DNA of 14,091 nucleotides from Acidobacteriaceae bacterium (GTDB lineage Bacteria; Acidobacteriota; Vicinamibacteria; Vicinamibacterales; CAVVIG01), in assembly GCA_031274845.1 (NCBI GenBank), contig JAISPN010000179.1, forward strand, positions 1-14,091, read 5' to 3'. Under the pieces are notes generated by a model. The model saw only the letters and a list, made by a program, of their open reading frames with translations. It was not told the DNA's origin and searched no databases. Below are positions 1 through 7,282 of this stretch, piece after piece. Every line of letters starts with the position of its first letter. Positions within the stretch are counted from its first letter, which is position 1. A program made the position numbers and the translations under genes.

Positions 1-51
1 TCGGAGTAACCGATCGAGTCTCCGGAATCAGCAGATTGACGAAGGACAGTG

Positions 52-492
52 ATGGCTGCCGAACAGAATTTTAAAAATCACGCGCGTTTCGATCCGGTAG
101 TGCATTTCTTCGTCGTGCCGGTGCTGGCGGTGTCTTTGATTGCAGCCATCGCGGCCACTATTCACTACTGGCCGGAATACGCTCATGTGCATCTTTGGCT
201 GAGCGTGGTGATTCTGGCCGTCCTCGTGTCAGTCGTGCGCACGCGCCTGAACGATTTGAAGGTGCAGGATCGTCTTATCCGTCTGGAAGAGCGGCTGCGC
301 CTCACGGCGCTCCTTCCCGCCGAAGAGCATGCGCGGATTTGCGAGCTGTCGATTCGTCAGTTGGTGGCGCTGCGATTTGCCTCGGATGCGGAACTTCCCG
401 CCCTCGCCCGCCGCGCGCTCAACGAACAGCTGAAGCCCGCCGACATCAAGAAGGCGATCGTCCACTGGCGCGCCGACTACCACCGCGTCTAA
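52..492 (+). CDS. DUF6526-like small two-helix membrane protein
   Basis: Encodes 146 aa. It opens with the motif AEQNFKNHARFDP and is followed by two hydrophobic segments at about residues 18-37 and 46-63. A charged, probably cytoplasmic C-terminal half follows, rich in Arg, Glu and Leu (NDLKVQDRLIRLEERLR), which may be helical or coiled. The N-terminal motif, the double TM hairpin and the length match what I recall of the DUF6526 family, whose function is not known to me. The ATG at 52 is preferred over the GTG at 49 because the GAAGGA Shine-Dalgarno at 41-46 then has a 5-nt spacer; the GTG would leave only 2 nt. The gene stands alone on the plus strand, converges with the lipoprotein cluster and ends 5 nt before a strong hairpin. 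The family call is moderately confident and no function is claimed. Confidence 0.8.
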   Translation: MAAEQNFKNHARFDPVVHFFVVPVLAVSLIAAIAATIHYWPEYAHVHLWLSVVILAVLVSVVRTRLNDLKVQDRLIRLEERLRLTALLPAEEHARICELSIRQLVALRFASDAELPALARRALNEQLKPADIKKAIVHWRADYHRV

Positions 493-497
493 AAGAA

Positions 498-524
498 AAT
501 GGGCGGCCATCAAAGCCGCCCATT
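498..524 (-). terminator. Strong hairpin at a convergent junction, probable terminator
   Basis: A perfect 10-bp stem (AATGGGCGGC at 498-507 with GCCGCCCATT at 515-524) closes a 7-nt loop. Read on the minus strand, the stem is followed directly by TTTTCTTTTA, a good intrinsic terminator tail for transcripts of the lipoprotein cluster. On the plus strand it lies 5 nt after the stop of the DUF6526-like gene and is preceded by the matching A-tract but has no downstream T-run, so plus-strand termination would be weaker. It may work in both directions. Confidence 0.75.
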
Positions 525-565
525 CGCGTCACTCCTCACAACGAATCAATTCAGAAACGCTTCGT

Positions 566-762
566 CTACTGGCGTGTGGCGGACCAGAGTTCACCAGTGC
601 CAACGCCAGGATGGTCGCCACACTCGGCGGGGCCAGACAGCAACGTGCCATTGGCGGTTCTTGCTCCAGAAAAGGTTCCCGTCACCCTGACATAGTCAGC
701 GTCTTGCGGTACCACCAATACTCCATCTCGCACGTCGCGCATGACGAATATCGACGCCTCTT
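566..762 (-). pseudogene. 3' remnant of a third copy of the lipoprotein family
   Basis: Translating the minus strand in the frame ending at TAG 566-568 gives a C-terminus that matches the two intact lipoproteins just upstream. It contains DYVRVTGTFSG, GTLLSG, AECGDHPG and the ending ELWSATRQ. The intact copies have DYTHILGSFSG/GTILLG/TWTATRQ and AGAVS/GTILW/TECGDPPG/YWNATR. The homologous part is about 45 residues. The lipobox, the VVANN and CTGT motifs and the proline-rich linker are missing, because only about 197 nt separate it from the stop of the preceding copy. The longest ATG-started ORF in this frame is 566-742 (58 aa) and has no signal peptide. I read it as a truncated gene left by deletion in a tandem array. 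A short expressed ORF cannot be excluded. Confidence 0.75.
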
Positions 763-1260
763 CTACCGCGTTGCATTCCAGTAACTGCCTGTTTCAAAAC
801 CAGGAGGATCGCCACACTCTGTGATGAGATTCCATAAGATCGTGCCGACGGCTGAACCTGCTTCAGAGACGGCGCCCGCCACCTGTATGTGGCCGGGTGC
901 TCCCGGTGCACCCGATTCGAATGTGAACAGCGCATTTGGAGGAGGCGGAGGATTCGGAAAGGGTAGCGGTATCGAAGGCGTATTCGGGAGAATTTGTACT
1001 GAGAGGTTCGAGAATACTTTCGTGCCGGTACAGATTCCGGACCGATAGCCTGCCGTAATCTCGGTGATGTGGTTATTTGCCACGACAATCGTGATCGGCG
1101 TCTCTTGTGCAGGAGGAGCCGTTCCAGCGACAGCAGATCCAATCGAACCTGACCAACGTCCATTGAAGCCGCCGGGACTTGGCGATGTGGAACTGGAACA
1201 GGCGGACAACAGCAACATCCCGAAGATGATTCCGCGCAGTATTGAAATTCTGTTGAACAC
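763..1260 (-). CDS. Putative lipoprotein, paralogue B of a tandem family
   Basis: Encodes 165 aa from a GTG at 1260. The N-terminus VFNRISILRGIIFGMLLLSAC is a lipoprotein signal peptide ending in the lipobox LSAC; the mature protein would start CSSSTSPSPGG and be lipid-anchored. The mature domain has GRWSGS, the motif ITIVVANNHITEITAGYRSG, CTGTKVFSNLS, a proline-rich stretch (PLPFPNPPPPPN) and the end ECGDPPG...YWNATR. One Cys in CTGT and one in ECGD remain after the lipidated Cys and could pair. The start aligns with MFNKIS of the upstream paralogue and has GAGG 6 nt before it. A longer ORF starting at 1323 would overlap the neighbour's 3' end and bury the signal peptide. The gene lies 41 nt downstream of paralogue A, probably in one transcript. 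Function is unknown. Confidence 0.8.
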   Translation of the reverse strand: MFNRISILRGIIFGMLLLSACSSSTSPSPGGFNGRWSGSIGSAVAGTAPPAQETPITIVVANNHITEITAGYRSGICTGTKVFSNLSVQILPNTPSIPLPFPNPPPPPNALFTFESGAPGAPGHIQVAGAVSEAGSAVGTILWNLITECGDPPGFETGSYWNATR

Positions 1261-1301
1261 TCGATGCCTCGTAATCAACGCGACGGACGTCAGCGTATTC
1301 C

Positions 1302-1808
1302 CTACTGGCGTGTTGCGGTCCATGTATCGACCGCAGCGTCATAGCACCCCTGAGGAAACCCGAGAAGAATGGTGCCGAGCGCTTTCGTCGTCCCGGAAAA
1401 AGAACCAAGGATGTGCGTGTAGTCAGTGCCTCCTACGACATTCGATGTGAACTCAAACGAGTTTGCGACAGGAGGCGCCGGAGGAAGATTCGGAAGATTC
1501 GGCTGGTAGGGGCCAATTCCTAACGACACGTTCGAGAACACTTCCGTGCCGGTGCACGTTCCAACACGATAGTCCACGGTAATTTCGGTCACACGGTTAT
1601 TAGCGACGACAAACGCAAGCGACATGCCTTGCGTTGAGGTTCCCGACCAGTGCCCGTCAAAAGCATTGATTTCGGCAGCATTGGAGCCGGAGCCAGCACT
1701 TGGTCCCGTCAGCGTGTTTGAATTGGGCGATGCGGAGCCAGAAGAACAGGCGGATAACAGAAATACGCCGAAAACGATTCCACACATCGCTGAAATCTTG
1801 TTGAACAT
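1302..1808 (-). CDS. Putative lipoprotein, paralogue A of a tandem family
   Basis: Encodes 168 aa. The start MFNKISAMCGIVFGVFLLSAC is a type II signal peptide with lipobox LSAC, followed by a Ser/Gly/Asn-rich tether (residues about 22-48). The mature domain shares its order of motifs with paralogue B: GHWSGTS, LAFVVANNRVTEITVDYRVG, CTGTEVFSNVS, a PNLPNLPPAPP linker, DYTHILGSFSG, GTILLG, QGC and the ending TWTATRQ. The ATG at 1808 is chosen because it begins the signal peptide and has GAGG 7 nt upstream; the open frame continues to 1952 but that adds an implausible N-terminus. It is the first gene of the minus-strand cluster and probably carries its promoter in 1809-2188. The family is not one I recognise, and the beta-strand-like alternation suggests a small beta-rich outer-membrane or periplasmic domain (inference). 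Confidence 0.8.
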   Translation of the reverse strand: MFNKISAMCGIVFGVFLLSACSSGSASPNSNTLTGPSAGSGSNAAEINAFDGHWSGTSTQGMSLAFVVANNRVTEITVDYRVGTCTGTEVFSNVSLGIGPYQPNLPNLPPAPPVANSFEFTSNVVGGTDYTHILGSFSGTTKALGTILLGFPQGCYDAAVDTWTATRQ

Positions 1809-2188
1809 GTAATACCTCACAGGATTCATTTCGCTCTCCAGCCCGAGTGCGTAGAGAGACCCCGCCCCGAAACCGGCAACGTCTGGCACATCGTTGAGTA
1901 CGGCGCTCGGTGACGATCGACTGTTGTTGTGATCAGCGAGTCCGAAGAGCACGGCACGCCACCACGATTCCCGTGACGGCTGGCGCAGACGATGTGTCTA
2001 GAGCGAAGAAAAACGAAGAGAAGCATAAAATTTTCAGCAGCATGAACACTACTCATCGCTATCCATGGTGTCAATACGTATGAAAAAAAACCACGAACGA
2101 ACATGCTGGCGCTAGCCGCCACGTGTAAACACCGTGTATCGAAAAAAGAAAAGCAGTCGGGAAATAATGGACGCGTGATGAGGATTTT
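1809..2188. promoter_or_regulatory. Divergent intergenic region between lipoprotein A and the TMTC-like gene
   Basis: These 380 bases hold no credible gene. The region must carry the start signals for the minus-strand lipoproteins and the plus-strand membrane protein. It is AT-richer than the rest from about 2010 to 2170, with an ATACGTAT palindrome at 2074-2081 followed by an eight-A run (2083-2090) and an A-rich stretch near 2139-2151. A weak imperfect inverted repeat (CGCCA...TGGCG) lies at 1957-1985. I could not assign -35/-10 boxes with confidence on either strand. Confidence 0.45.
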
Positions 2189-4276
2189 GTGACCGCCAAG
2201 GGGCGCCGCCAGCGCCAAGTGCCAGAGCCTGCCGCCGAGCGTTCAGCATCTGTCTTGCCAGCCGCGCCGGTGCGCTATGCCGCGTATGCGCTACTGGCGT
2301 TGGTGGTTGTCGCGGCCTACGCGAATTCGTTCTCGTCGCAGTTTGTCTTCGACAACAACGCAATCCTGCTCGATGATCCACGGCTCCATGCCGTGACGTG
2401 GGCACACATGCGCGACATCTTCACGCGCGGCTACTGGTGGCCGTCGGCCGATCTCCCGCTCTATCGCCCGCTGACGACGCTTTCCTATCTCGTGAACTAC
2501 GCCGTGCTCGGCAACACAGATCGGCCCGCCGGGTATCACGCGGTCAATCTGCTGCTGCACGCCGCCAACATCGCGCTGGCGTTTGGAATCGCGCATCGTC
2601 TGTCGAAGCGTTTCTGGGTGGCGTTTTCGATCGCGGCCATCTGGGCGGCGCATCCGCTCCTGACCGAAGCAGTTACGAACATCGTGGGGCGCGCCGATCT
2701 TCTGGCGGCGCTCGGTGTGCTCGGCGCGCTTTACTGCTACATCCGCAGTCACGACGCGCCCGCGCGTTACCGGCTGCGCTGGCAGATCGGCGTGCTGGTT
2801 GCCGCAGTGGTTGCCGTCTGCTCCAAGGAATCTGGCGCGATCCTTCCGGCGATCCTGATCCTGTACGACGTGCTGGTGGGCGAAGGATTCGGCGCGTGGA
2901 AAACACGCTGGCGCTTCTGGCTGGTGACGGCCGTTCCGCTCGTCCTGTTTCTTCTCGCGCGCGCGATAGTTGTGGATACGAACGCGCCGCACACGTTTTC
3001 GTCGGCGGACAATCCCATTGTTGGCGCCGGGTTCTTGCAAGGACGTTTGACGGCGTTTGCCGTGTTGGGGCGTTATCTCGCGCTCTTCTTCTGGCCGTCG
3101 GTGCTCTCGCCCGACTACTCGTTCGCGCAGATCCCGCTGGCGACCGGAAGCGCGGTCGATATCGTGGCGTGGCTGGCGGTGGCAAGTCTTGCGGTGCTCG
3201 CGGCCGTTCTGGCGACACGCGCGCGCGGCATCGCCTTCGCGCTTGCCTTCGCGTTTCTCGCGCTCCTCCCCTCGTCGAATCTTCTCTTCGCGAGCGGCAC
3301 GATCATGGCCGAACGTCTGATGTACCTCCCCGCCCTCGGCTTGACGGCGGCGGTTGTCACCGCGCTCGCGCTTGTCGCGGATGACAAACGGCGTCTGCCG
3401 GTACTGCTCGGCGTCACTGGCGTCGTCGTGCTCGCGGGCACCGTGCGTACGTTTGAACGGAATCGTGAGTGGCGCGACGAACTGTCGCTCTGGACGGCGG
3501 CGGTTGCCGCGGCCCCCGGCAGCTTCAAGACGCACAGCGCGTATGCCGAGGCGCTCTATCAGTCGGACCCGAGCCGCGCGAATCTCGACCGCGTGATTGC
3601 CGAACAGGAGCAGAGTCTCGCGATCCTCGCCGCGCTTCCCGACCCGGCCGAGAGCATCAAGCCGATGCACGAGGCGGCGGTCTACAACCTCGAACGTGGT
3701 GATTGGCTGCGCGCGCACAACGGATCGGAGGACGAGGTCCTTGCGGCGTACACACAGGCGGCGGAACACGAGCGGCGCTACCTCTCGCTGCTCGACCGGG
3801 CGCGCACCTACCCAAACGCGCCGTCAGCAAAGGACGAAAGCGACGCCTATCTTCTGCTCGCGACCGCTACCTCGCATCTGGCCGATCCAGTGGCGGCCGC
3901 CACGGCGGCGCGCGCAAGCCGCGATCGTCAGCCGTTTGAATCGCTCGCGTATCGCACGGAAGCCTCCGCGCTTATCAGCGCCGGACGGCCAGACGAGGCG
4001 GCGCTGACCTTGATGACCGGCTTCATGGTGAGCGGTGACAACGCGTTGCGGACGGCGCTGCTGGGGTTGTATGCGGCGGGGCTCGATCCCGATCGCTGCG
4101 CCGCGAAGGAGAACGATCGCGGCGTCACGATTCTGAACGATGCCTGCGCCATCGTGCACCGTCATTTGTGCGCGGCGTCAGCCGCCGTGGCGGCGATCTA
4201 CGACCACACTGGCAAGACCGCGCTTGCCGCGGCGACGCGCACGAGCGCCGTCACGCAGTTTGCCTGCGGGCAGTAA
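2189..4276 (+). CDS. TMTC-like GT-C membrane glycosyltransferase with TPR-like C-terminus
   Basis: Encodes 695 aa from a GTG at 2189 (AGGA at 2181-2184; a four-codon ATG AGG ATT TTG TGA overlaps the start). The first TM helix is at about residues 28-46. It is followed by the acidic loop FVFDNNAILLDDP (52-64) and RPLTTLSY (93-100), which correspond to the acidic first-loop motif and the R-P-L element of TMTC/PMT-type O-mannosyltransferases. Further hydrophobic helices run to about residue 415. The remainder (about 420-695) is soluble, Ala-rich and helical, resembling degenerate TPRs, likely outside the membrane. Proteins of this build transfer a sugar from a polyprenyl-phosphate donor to protein or glycan; the acceptor here is unknown. 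It converges with tsaE, leaving 9 nt between stops and no evident terminator. GT-C membership is fairly secure, the substrate is not. Confidence 0.75.
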   Translation: MTAKGRRQRQVPEPAAERSASVLPAAPVRYAAYALLALVVVAAYANSFSSQFVFDNNAILLDDPRLHAVTWAHMRDIFTRGYWWPSADLPLYRPLTTLSYLVNYAVLGNTDRPAGYHAVNLLLHAANIALAFGIAHRLSKRFWVAFSIAAIWAAHPLLTEAVTNIVGRADLLAALGVLGALYCYIRSHDAPARYRLRWQIGVLVAAVVAVCSKESGAILPAILILYDVLVGEGFGAWKTRWRFWLVTAVPLVLFLLARAIVVDTNAPHTFSSADNPIVGAGFLQGRLTAFAVLGRYLALFFWPSVLSPDYSFAQIPLATGSAVDIVAWLAVASLAVLAAVLATRARGIAFALAFAFLALLPSSNLLFASGTIMAERLMYLPALGLTAAVVTALALVADDKRRLPVLLGVTGVVVLAGTVRTFERNREWRDELSLWTAAVAAAPGSFKTHSAYAEALYQSDPSRANLDRVIAEQEQSLAILAALPDPAESIKPMHEAAVYNLERGDWLRAHNGSEDEVLAAYTQAAEHERRYLSLLDRARTYPNAPSAKDESDAYLLLATATSHLADPVAAATAARASRDRQPFESLAYRTEASALISAGRPDEAALTLMTGFMVSGDNALRTALLGLYAAGLDPDRCAAKENDRGVTILNDACAIVHRHLCAASAAVAAIYDHTGKTALAAATRTSAVTQFACGQ

Positions 4277-4285
4277 TCACCCGAA

Positions 4286-4705
4286 TCACCATCGCTCGAT
4301 CGTGATCGCCCGCTCGGTGTCGCCGGTCGATTCAATCGTCACGCGGACCGACGCGCCACGGAGTCCCGGCCAGCGCTCCGGCCACTCAATCGCCGTGACG
4401 GCTTCACCCGCCGTCAACTCGTCGAGTCCCAGGTCTTGCGCCTCCGCGGCGGACAGGCGATAGAGATCGACGTGCAGCAGCGTGATTCGTCCGCCGCGAT
4501 ATTCCTGAATCAGCGTGAAAGTGGGACTGCTGACCTCTCGCGGATCGACGCCCAGCCCTTCGGCCAGTCCGCGCACGAACGCCGTTTTTCCGGCGCCGAG
4601 ATCGCCACTGAGCAGCACTACGTCTCCGGGGTGGAGTGTCGATGCCAGTTGCCGCGCCGCGGCCATCGTCTCTGGTTCGGCGCGCGTGGTGACGGTGGTC
4701 GTCAT
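4286..4705 (-). CDS. tsaE: tRNA t6A biosynthesis ATPase TsaE
   Basis: Encodes 139 aa, a normal length for TsaE (YjeE family). TsaE works with TsaB and TsaD in the cytoplasm to form N6-threonylcarbamoyladenosine at position 37 of ANN-decoding tRNAs. Visible motifs are the Walker A loop SGDLGAGKT near residue 37, the family hallmark SSPTFTLIQEY, the HVDLYRL segment and the C-terminal EWPERW. The ATG at 4705 is chosen because it yields the standard N-terminus and overlaps the stop of nnr by 4 nt (ATGA), indicating translational coupling; the longer open frame to 4888 only antisenses or overlaps nnr. The nnr-tsaE pairing is common in bacteria, and in some the two are one gene set with tsaB. No oddities are seen. 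Confidence 0.95.
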   Translation of the reverse strand: MTTTVTTRAEPETMAAARQLASTLHPGDVVLLSGDLGAGKTAFVRGLAEGLGVDPREVSSPTFTLIQEYRGGRITLLHVDLYRLSAAEAQDLGLDELTAGEAVTAIEWPERWPGLRGASVRVTIESTGDTERAITIERW

Positions 4706-6273
4706 GCGTGCTCTGTGACCTGGCGGTGGCCGAGCAGATCCTGCACGGCGCTGCCAAGCGCGTCGACGAGATCGCTTGCCTTGAGCGCGACTTCGCCGTG
4801 TGCCGCTTCGGCAAGATCGCCCGCCAGTCCGTGGACGTACACCGCCAGCTTGCACGCCGCTTCGGCGTCGAGCAGTTGCGCCAGCCACGCAGCAATCATC
4901 CCGGTGAGGACGTCGCCGGTGCCTCCGGTCGCCATCCCCGGATTCCCCGTCGGGTTGACGAACACGGTGCCGTCCGGCGTGGCAATCAGCGTCCGGTGTC
5001 CTTTGAGGACGACGTAGACGTGCTGCGCGGTCGCAAAGTGTCTGGCGATGTCGAGACGGTTCGCCTGCACCGCATCGACCGGCATCCGCACGAGCCGCGC
5101 CATCTCCCCCGGATGCGGCGTGATGATGACGTCGCGTCCCTCGCGTCCGCGAATGAGATCGGGATCGTCGATGCAGGCATTGAGCGCGTCGGCATCGAGC
5201 ACGAGCGGCATCGACGCGTGCTCGACAATGCGGTGCACGAACGCGCGGGTGGCGCGTCCGAGGCCAAGCCCCGGTCCGATGGCGAGGATGTCGCGCGCGA
5301 GATCGAGGATTCGATCCGCGTCATCCTCGCTCAGACCTTCTTCCGATTCGGCAATCGGCGCGGTCATGTACTCCGTGCCCATCGTGGCCACAATCGGCAC
5401 GCACGAGGCGGGCGTCGCCACGGTGACGAGTCCTGCGCCTGACCTGAGCGCTGCGCTCGCCGCAAGGACGGCGGCGCCGGTCTTGCCCGGCGACCCGGCG
5501 ACGAGCAGCACATGTCCGAAGTCCCCCTTGTGACTGTCGGCCGCGCGTGGCGTGATGAGCGCGCGCATATCGCTTCTCGTCAGCAGCTCGACGCGCGGAC
5601 CGTCGACCGTCTCGACCACTTCCATCGGGATGCCGATGTCGGCAATCACCACATCGCCCGCCATCTGCTCCGCCGGCGGGAGCACCAGCGACAGCTTCGG
5701 CGCCGCCAGCGTCACCGTCGTCTGCGCTTCGATGCACGGACCGATCGGGTCGTGTGAATCGGCCGACAGTCCCGAGGGGAGATCGATCGAGACGATTGGA
5801 ATCCCCGAGGCGTTCACGTCGGCGATCACCGTTTCAAGGAGTCCTGTCACCGGCGCATTGAGACCGGTGCCGAACATCGCATCGACGATGAGCGTGCAGC
5901 CGGAGAGCTCGGACGCGTGAAGCTCCCACGTCTGGCTGTCGGCGATTTCAACCACGGTCAGGCCGAGGCGTCCAAGAATTTCAAGGTTCGCGCGCGCATC
6001 GCCGCGCACGTCGGCGACCGTGCCGACGAGAAAGACCGAGACATCGATGCCGCGCTGGACGAGCACGCGAGCGACGACGAAGCCGTCGCCGCCGTTGTTG
6101 CCGCGCCCGCACAGGACGCCGACGCACCCGTCGAGGAGATCGCCGTGGATGGCTTCAAGCGCGGTGACGACCTGCCGGCCGGCATTTTCCATCAGCACAA
6201 TCGAGGCAATGCCGATCTCGGCGCTGGTGCGCCGATCGGCTTCACGCATTTGAGACGCTGTCAGGACACGCAT
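4702..6273 (-). CDS. nnr: Bifunctional NAD(P)H-hydrate epimerase / ADP-dependent NAD(P)H-hydrate dehydratase
   Basis: Encodes 523 aa, the usual length of the fused form. The enzyme repairs NADHX and NADPHX: the N-terminal YjeF_N domain (about 1-220) interconverts the R and S epimers, and the C-terminal ribokinase-like domain (about 235-515) dehydrates S-NAD(P)HX using ADP. The epimerase motif GRGNNGGDG is at 56-64, followed by VDAMFGTGL and VSIDLPSGL. The dehydratase domain shows LLVAGSPGKTGA, IGPGLG, LVLDADALN, ITPHPGEMARL and the catalytic NPGMATGGTGD ending near Asp454. The ATG at 6273 gives the expected start MRVLTASQMREADR; AGGGG lies close upstream. The gene is divergent from the aminotransferase across 58 bases and its stop overlaps the tsaE start. 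All key motifs are intact. Confidence 0.95.
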   Translation of the reverse strand: MRVLTASQMREADRRTSAEIGIASIVLMENAGRQVVTALEAIHGDLLDGCVGVLCGRGNNGGDGFVVARVLVQRGIDVSVFLVGTVADVRGDARANLEILGRLGLTVVEIADSQTWELHASELSGCTLIVDAMFGTGLNAPVTGLLETVIADVNASGIPIVSIDLPSGLSADSHDPIGPCIEAQTTVTLAAPKLSLVLPPAEQMAGDVVIADIGIPMEVVETVDGPRVELLTRSDMRALITPRAADSHKGDFGHVLLVAGSPGKTGAAVLAASAALRSGAGLVTVATPASCVPIVATMGTEYMTAPIAESEEGLSEDDADRILDLARDILAIGPGLGLGRATRAFVHRIVEHASMPLVLDADALNACIDDPDLIRGREGRDVIITPHPGEMARLVRMPVDAVQANRLDIARHFATAQHVYVVLKGHRTLIATPDGTVFVNPTGNPGMATGGTGDVLTGMIAAWLAQLLDAEAACKLAVYVHGLAGDLAEAAHGEVALKASDLVDALGSAVQDLLGHRQVTEHA

Positions 6274-6331
6274 CGCCCCTATTCAATCACGAATGCGAGG
6301 TCCGTTCAGGATCGATGGTACGCTCGGGCAC

Positions 6332-7216
6332 ATGAGCGTGATGGTCAACGTCAACGGTCACCTGGTGGACGAGGCCCATGCGGTCGTCTCGGTCTTCGAC
6401 CACGGATTCCTGTTCGGCGAAGGAATCTACGAAACACTGCGCACCTACAACGGCAAACCGTTTTTATTGGGTCGGCATATGCGGCGGCTGCGCGCGTCGG
6501 CCGCGATGATTGCGCTCGCCATCCCTCTCTCCGACGAAGAGATTGCCGGGCGGTTCCAGAGCACGATGCGCGCGGCGGGCCTTGGTCCCGGCAGTGGCGA
6601 CGCCTATCTCCGAATCCTCGTCACGCGCGGCATCGGCGAGCTGAGCTACAACCCGTCCGCCTGCGGGACGCCCTCGGTGGTCGTCATCGCAAAGCCGCAC
6701 ATCGATCCGCCGGCCGAGGTGTACGCCCACGGCGTGGACGTGGTGCTTGTCGGCGTCGTGCGCAACCATCCCGGATCGGTGAGTCCGCTCATCAAGTCGA
6801 ACAACCTCTTGAACAACGCGCTCGGGATGCAGGAGGCGTTCGCGCGCGGCGCGTTCGAAGGGGTGATGCGCAACTATCGCGGCGAACTGGCCGAGTGTAC
6901 GACGTCGAATCTGTTCGTCGTGAAAGATGGCGCGGCGCTGACGCCGCCGCTCGACGCGGGGCTCCTCGCCGGCATCACCCGTGAGTTCATGTTCGAAGTC
7001 GGCGAGGACGCGGGCGTGCCGGTCCGCGAGCAGGTGCTCCGCGACGAGGATCTCCTTGGCGCGGATGAAGCGTTCCTCACCAGCACCACGCGTGAGATCG
7101 TGCCGATCACGCGCGTCGATGGACACGTCATCAGCGCTGGCACGCCGGGACCGGTCACCCGCACGCTCCTCGACGCCTTCCGCGCCAAGGCGCGGCACAC
7201 GTCATCTGGTCATTGA
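6332..7216 (+). CDS. PLP fold-type IV aminotransferase (branched-chain / D-amino acid transaminase-like)
   Basis: Encodes 294 aa. Class IV hallmarks are clear: FDHGFLFGEGIYETLRTYNG (22-41), RHMRRLRASA near 48-57, LRILVTRG (93-100), the Schiff-base lysine in LIKSNNLLNNALGMQEA (Lys155), and the cofactor glutamate in ELAECTTSNLF (Glu188). A GLLAGITRE segment follows. The family includes IlvE, D-alanine aminotransferase and the lyase PabC. The first-loop and 93-100 signatures look most like transaminases, but the exact substrate cannot be read, so no symbol is given. The ATG at 6332 is preferred over an in-frame ATG at 6293, which would add a non-conserved 13-residue extension and leave only 19 nt to the divergent nnr start. 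There is no strong Shine-Dalgarno, so a leaderless or weakly bound start is possible. It converges with gcvP. Confidence 0.85.
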   Translation: MSVMVNVNGHLVDEAHAVVSVFDHGFLFGEGIYETLRTYNGKPFLLGRHMRRLRASAAMIALAIPLSDEEIAGRFQSTMRAAGLGPGSGDAYLRILVTRGIGELSYNPSACGTPSVVVIAKPHIDPPAEVYAHGVDVVLVGVVRNHPGSVSPLIKSNNLLNNALGMQEAFARGAFEGVMRNYRGELAECTTSNLFVVKDGAALTPPLDAGLLAGITREFMFEVGEDAGVPVREQVLRDEDLLGADEAFLTSTTREIVPITRVDGHVISAGTPGPVTRTLLDAFRAKARHTSSGH

Positions 7217-7225
7217 TCAATGGTT

Positions 7226-7277
7226 CCCCTCTCACCAACTCTCTCTACGTAAACGGGAGAGGGGTTGGGGGAGAGGG
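7226..7277. repeat. Large imperfect inverted repeat at the convergent aminotransferase/gcvP junction
   Basis: The 66-nt gap between the two stop codons holds a C/T-rich left arm (from CCCCTCTC at 7226-7233) and a G/A-rich right arm (to GAGAGGG at 7271-7277). They pair imperfectly over about 20 nt: CCCTCTC with GAGAGGG, CCAAC with GTTGG and CTCTCT with GGAGAG, around a loop near ACGTAA. There is no T-run on either strand, so it is not a textbook intrinsic terminator. It resembles dispersed intergenic palindromes with CCCTCTCC cores seen in many genomes, and may stabilise 3' ends or block read-through. Confidence 0.55.
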
Positions 7278-7282
7278 TGTAC

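Noticed and set aside
696..1163. A 155-codon frame inside lipoprotein B
   Set aside because: Shifted frame over a gene with a clear signal peptide and paralogue; it has no conserved features of its own and does not coincide with the remnant frame.
1261..1323. Upstream ATG extension of lipoprotein B
   Set aside because: It would lie over the end of lipoprotein A and put 21 residues before the signal peptide; the GTG at 1260 aligns with the paralogue's start and has its own Shine-Dalgarno.
1826..2218. A 130-codon minus-strand frame across the divergent intergenic region
   Set aside because: No motif, odd composition and overlap with the start of the TMTC-like gene; the region is better explained as regulatory.
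2291..3769. A 492-codon open frame on the minus strand opposite the TMTC-like gene
   Set aside because: Arg/Glu-rich translation with no recognisable motif and no ribosome binding site; a mirror of the biased codons of the plus-strand gene.
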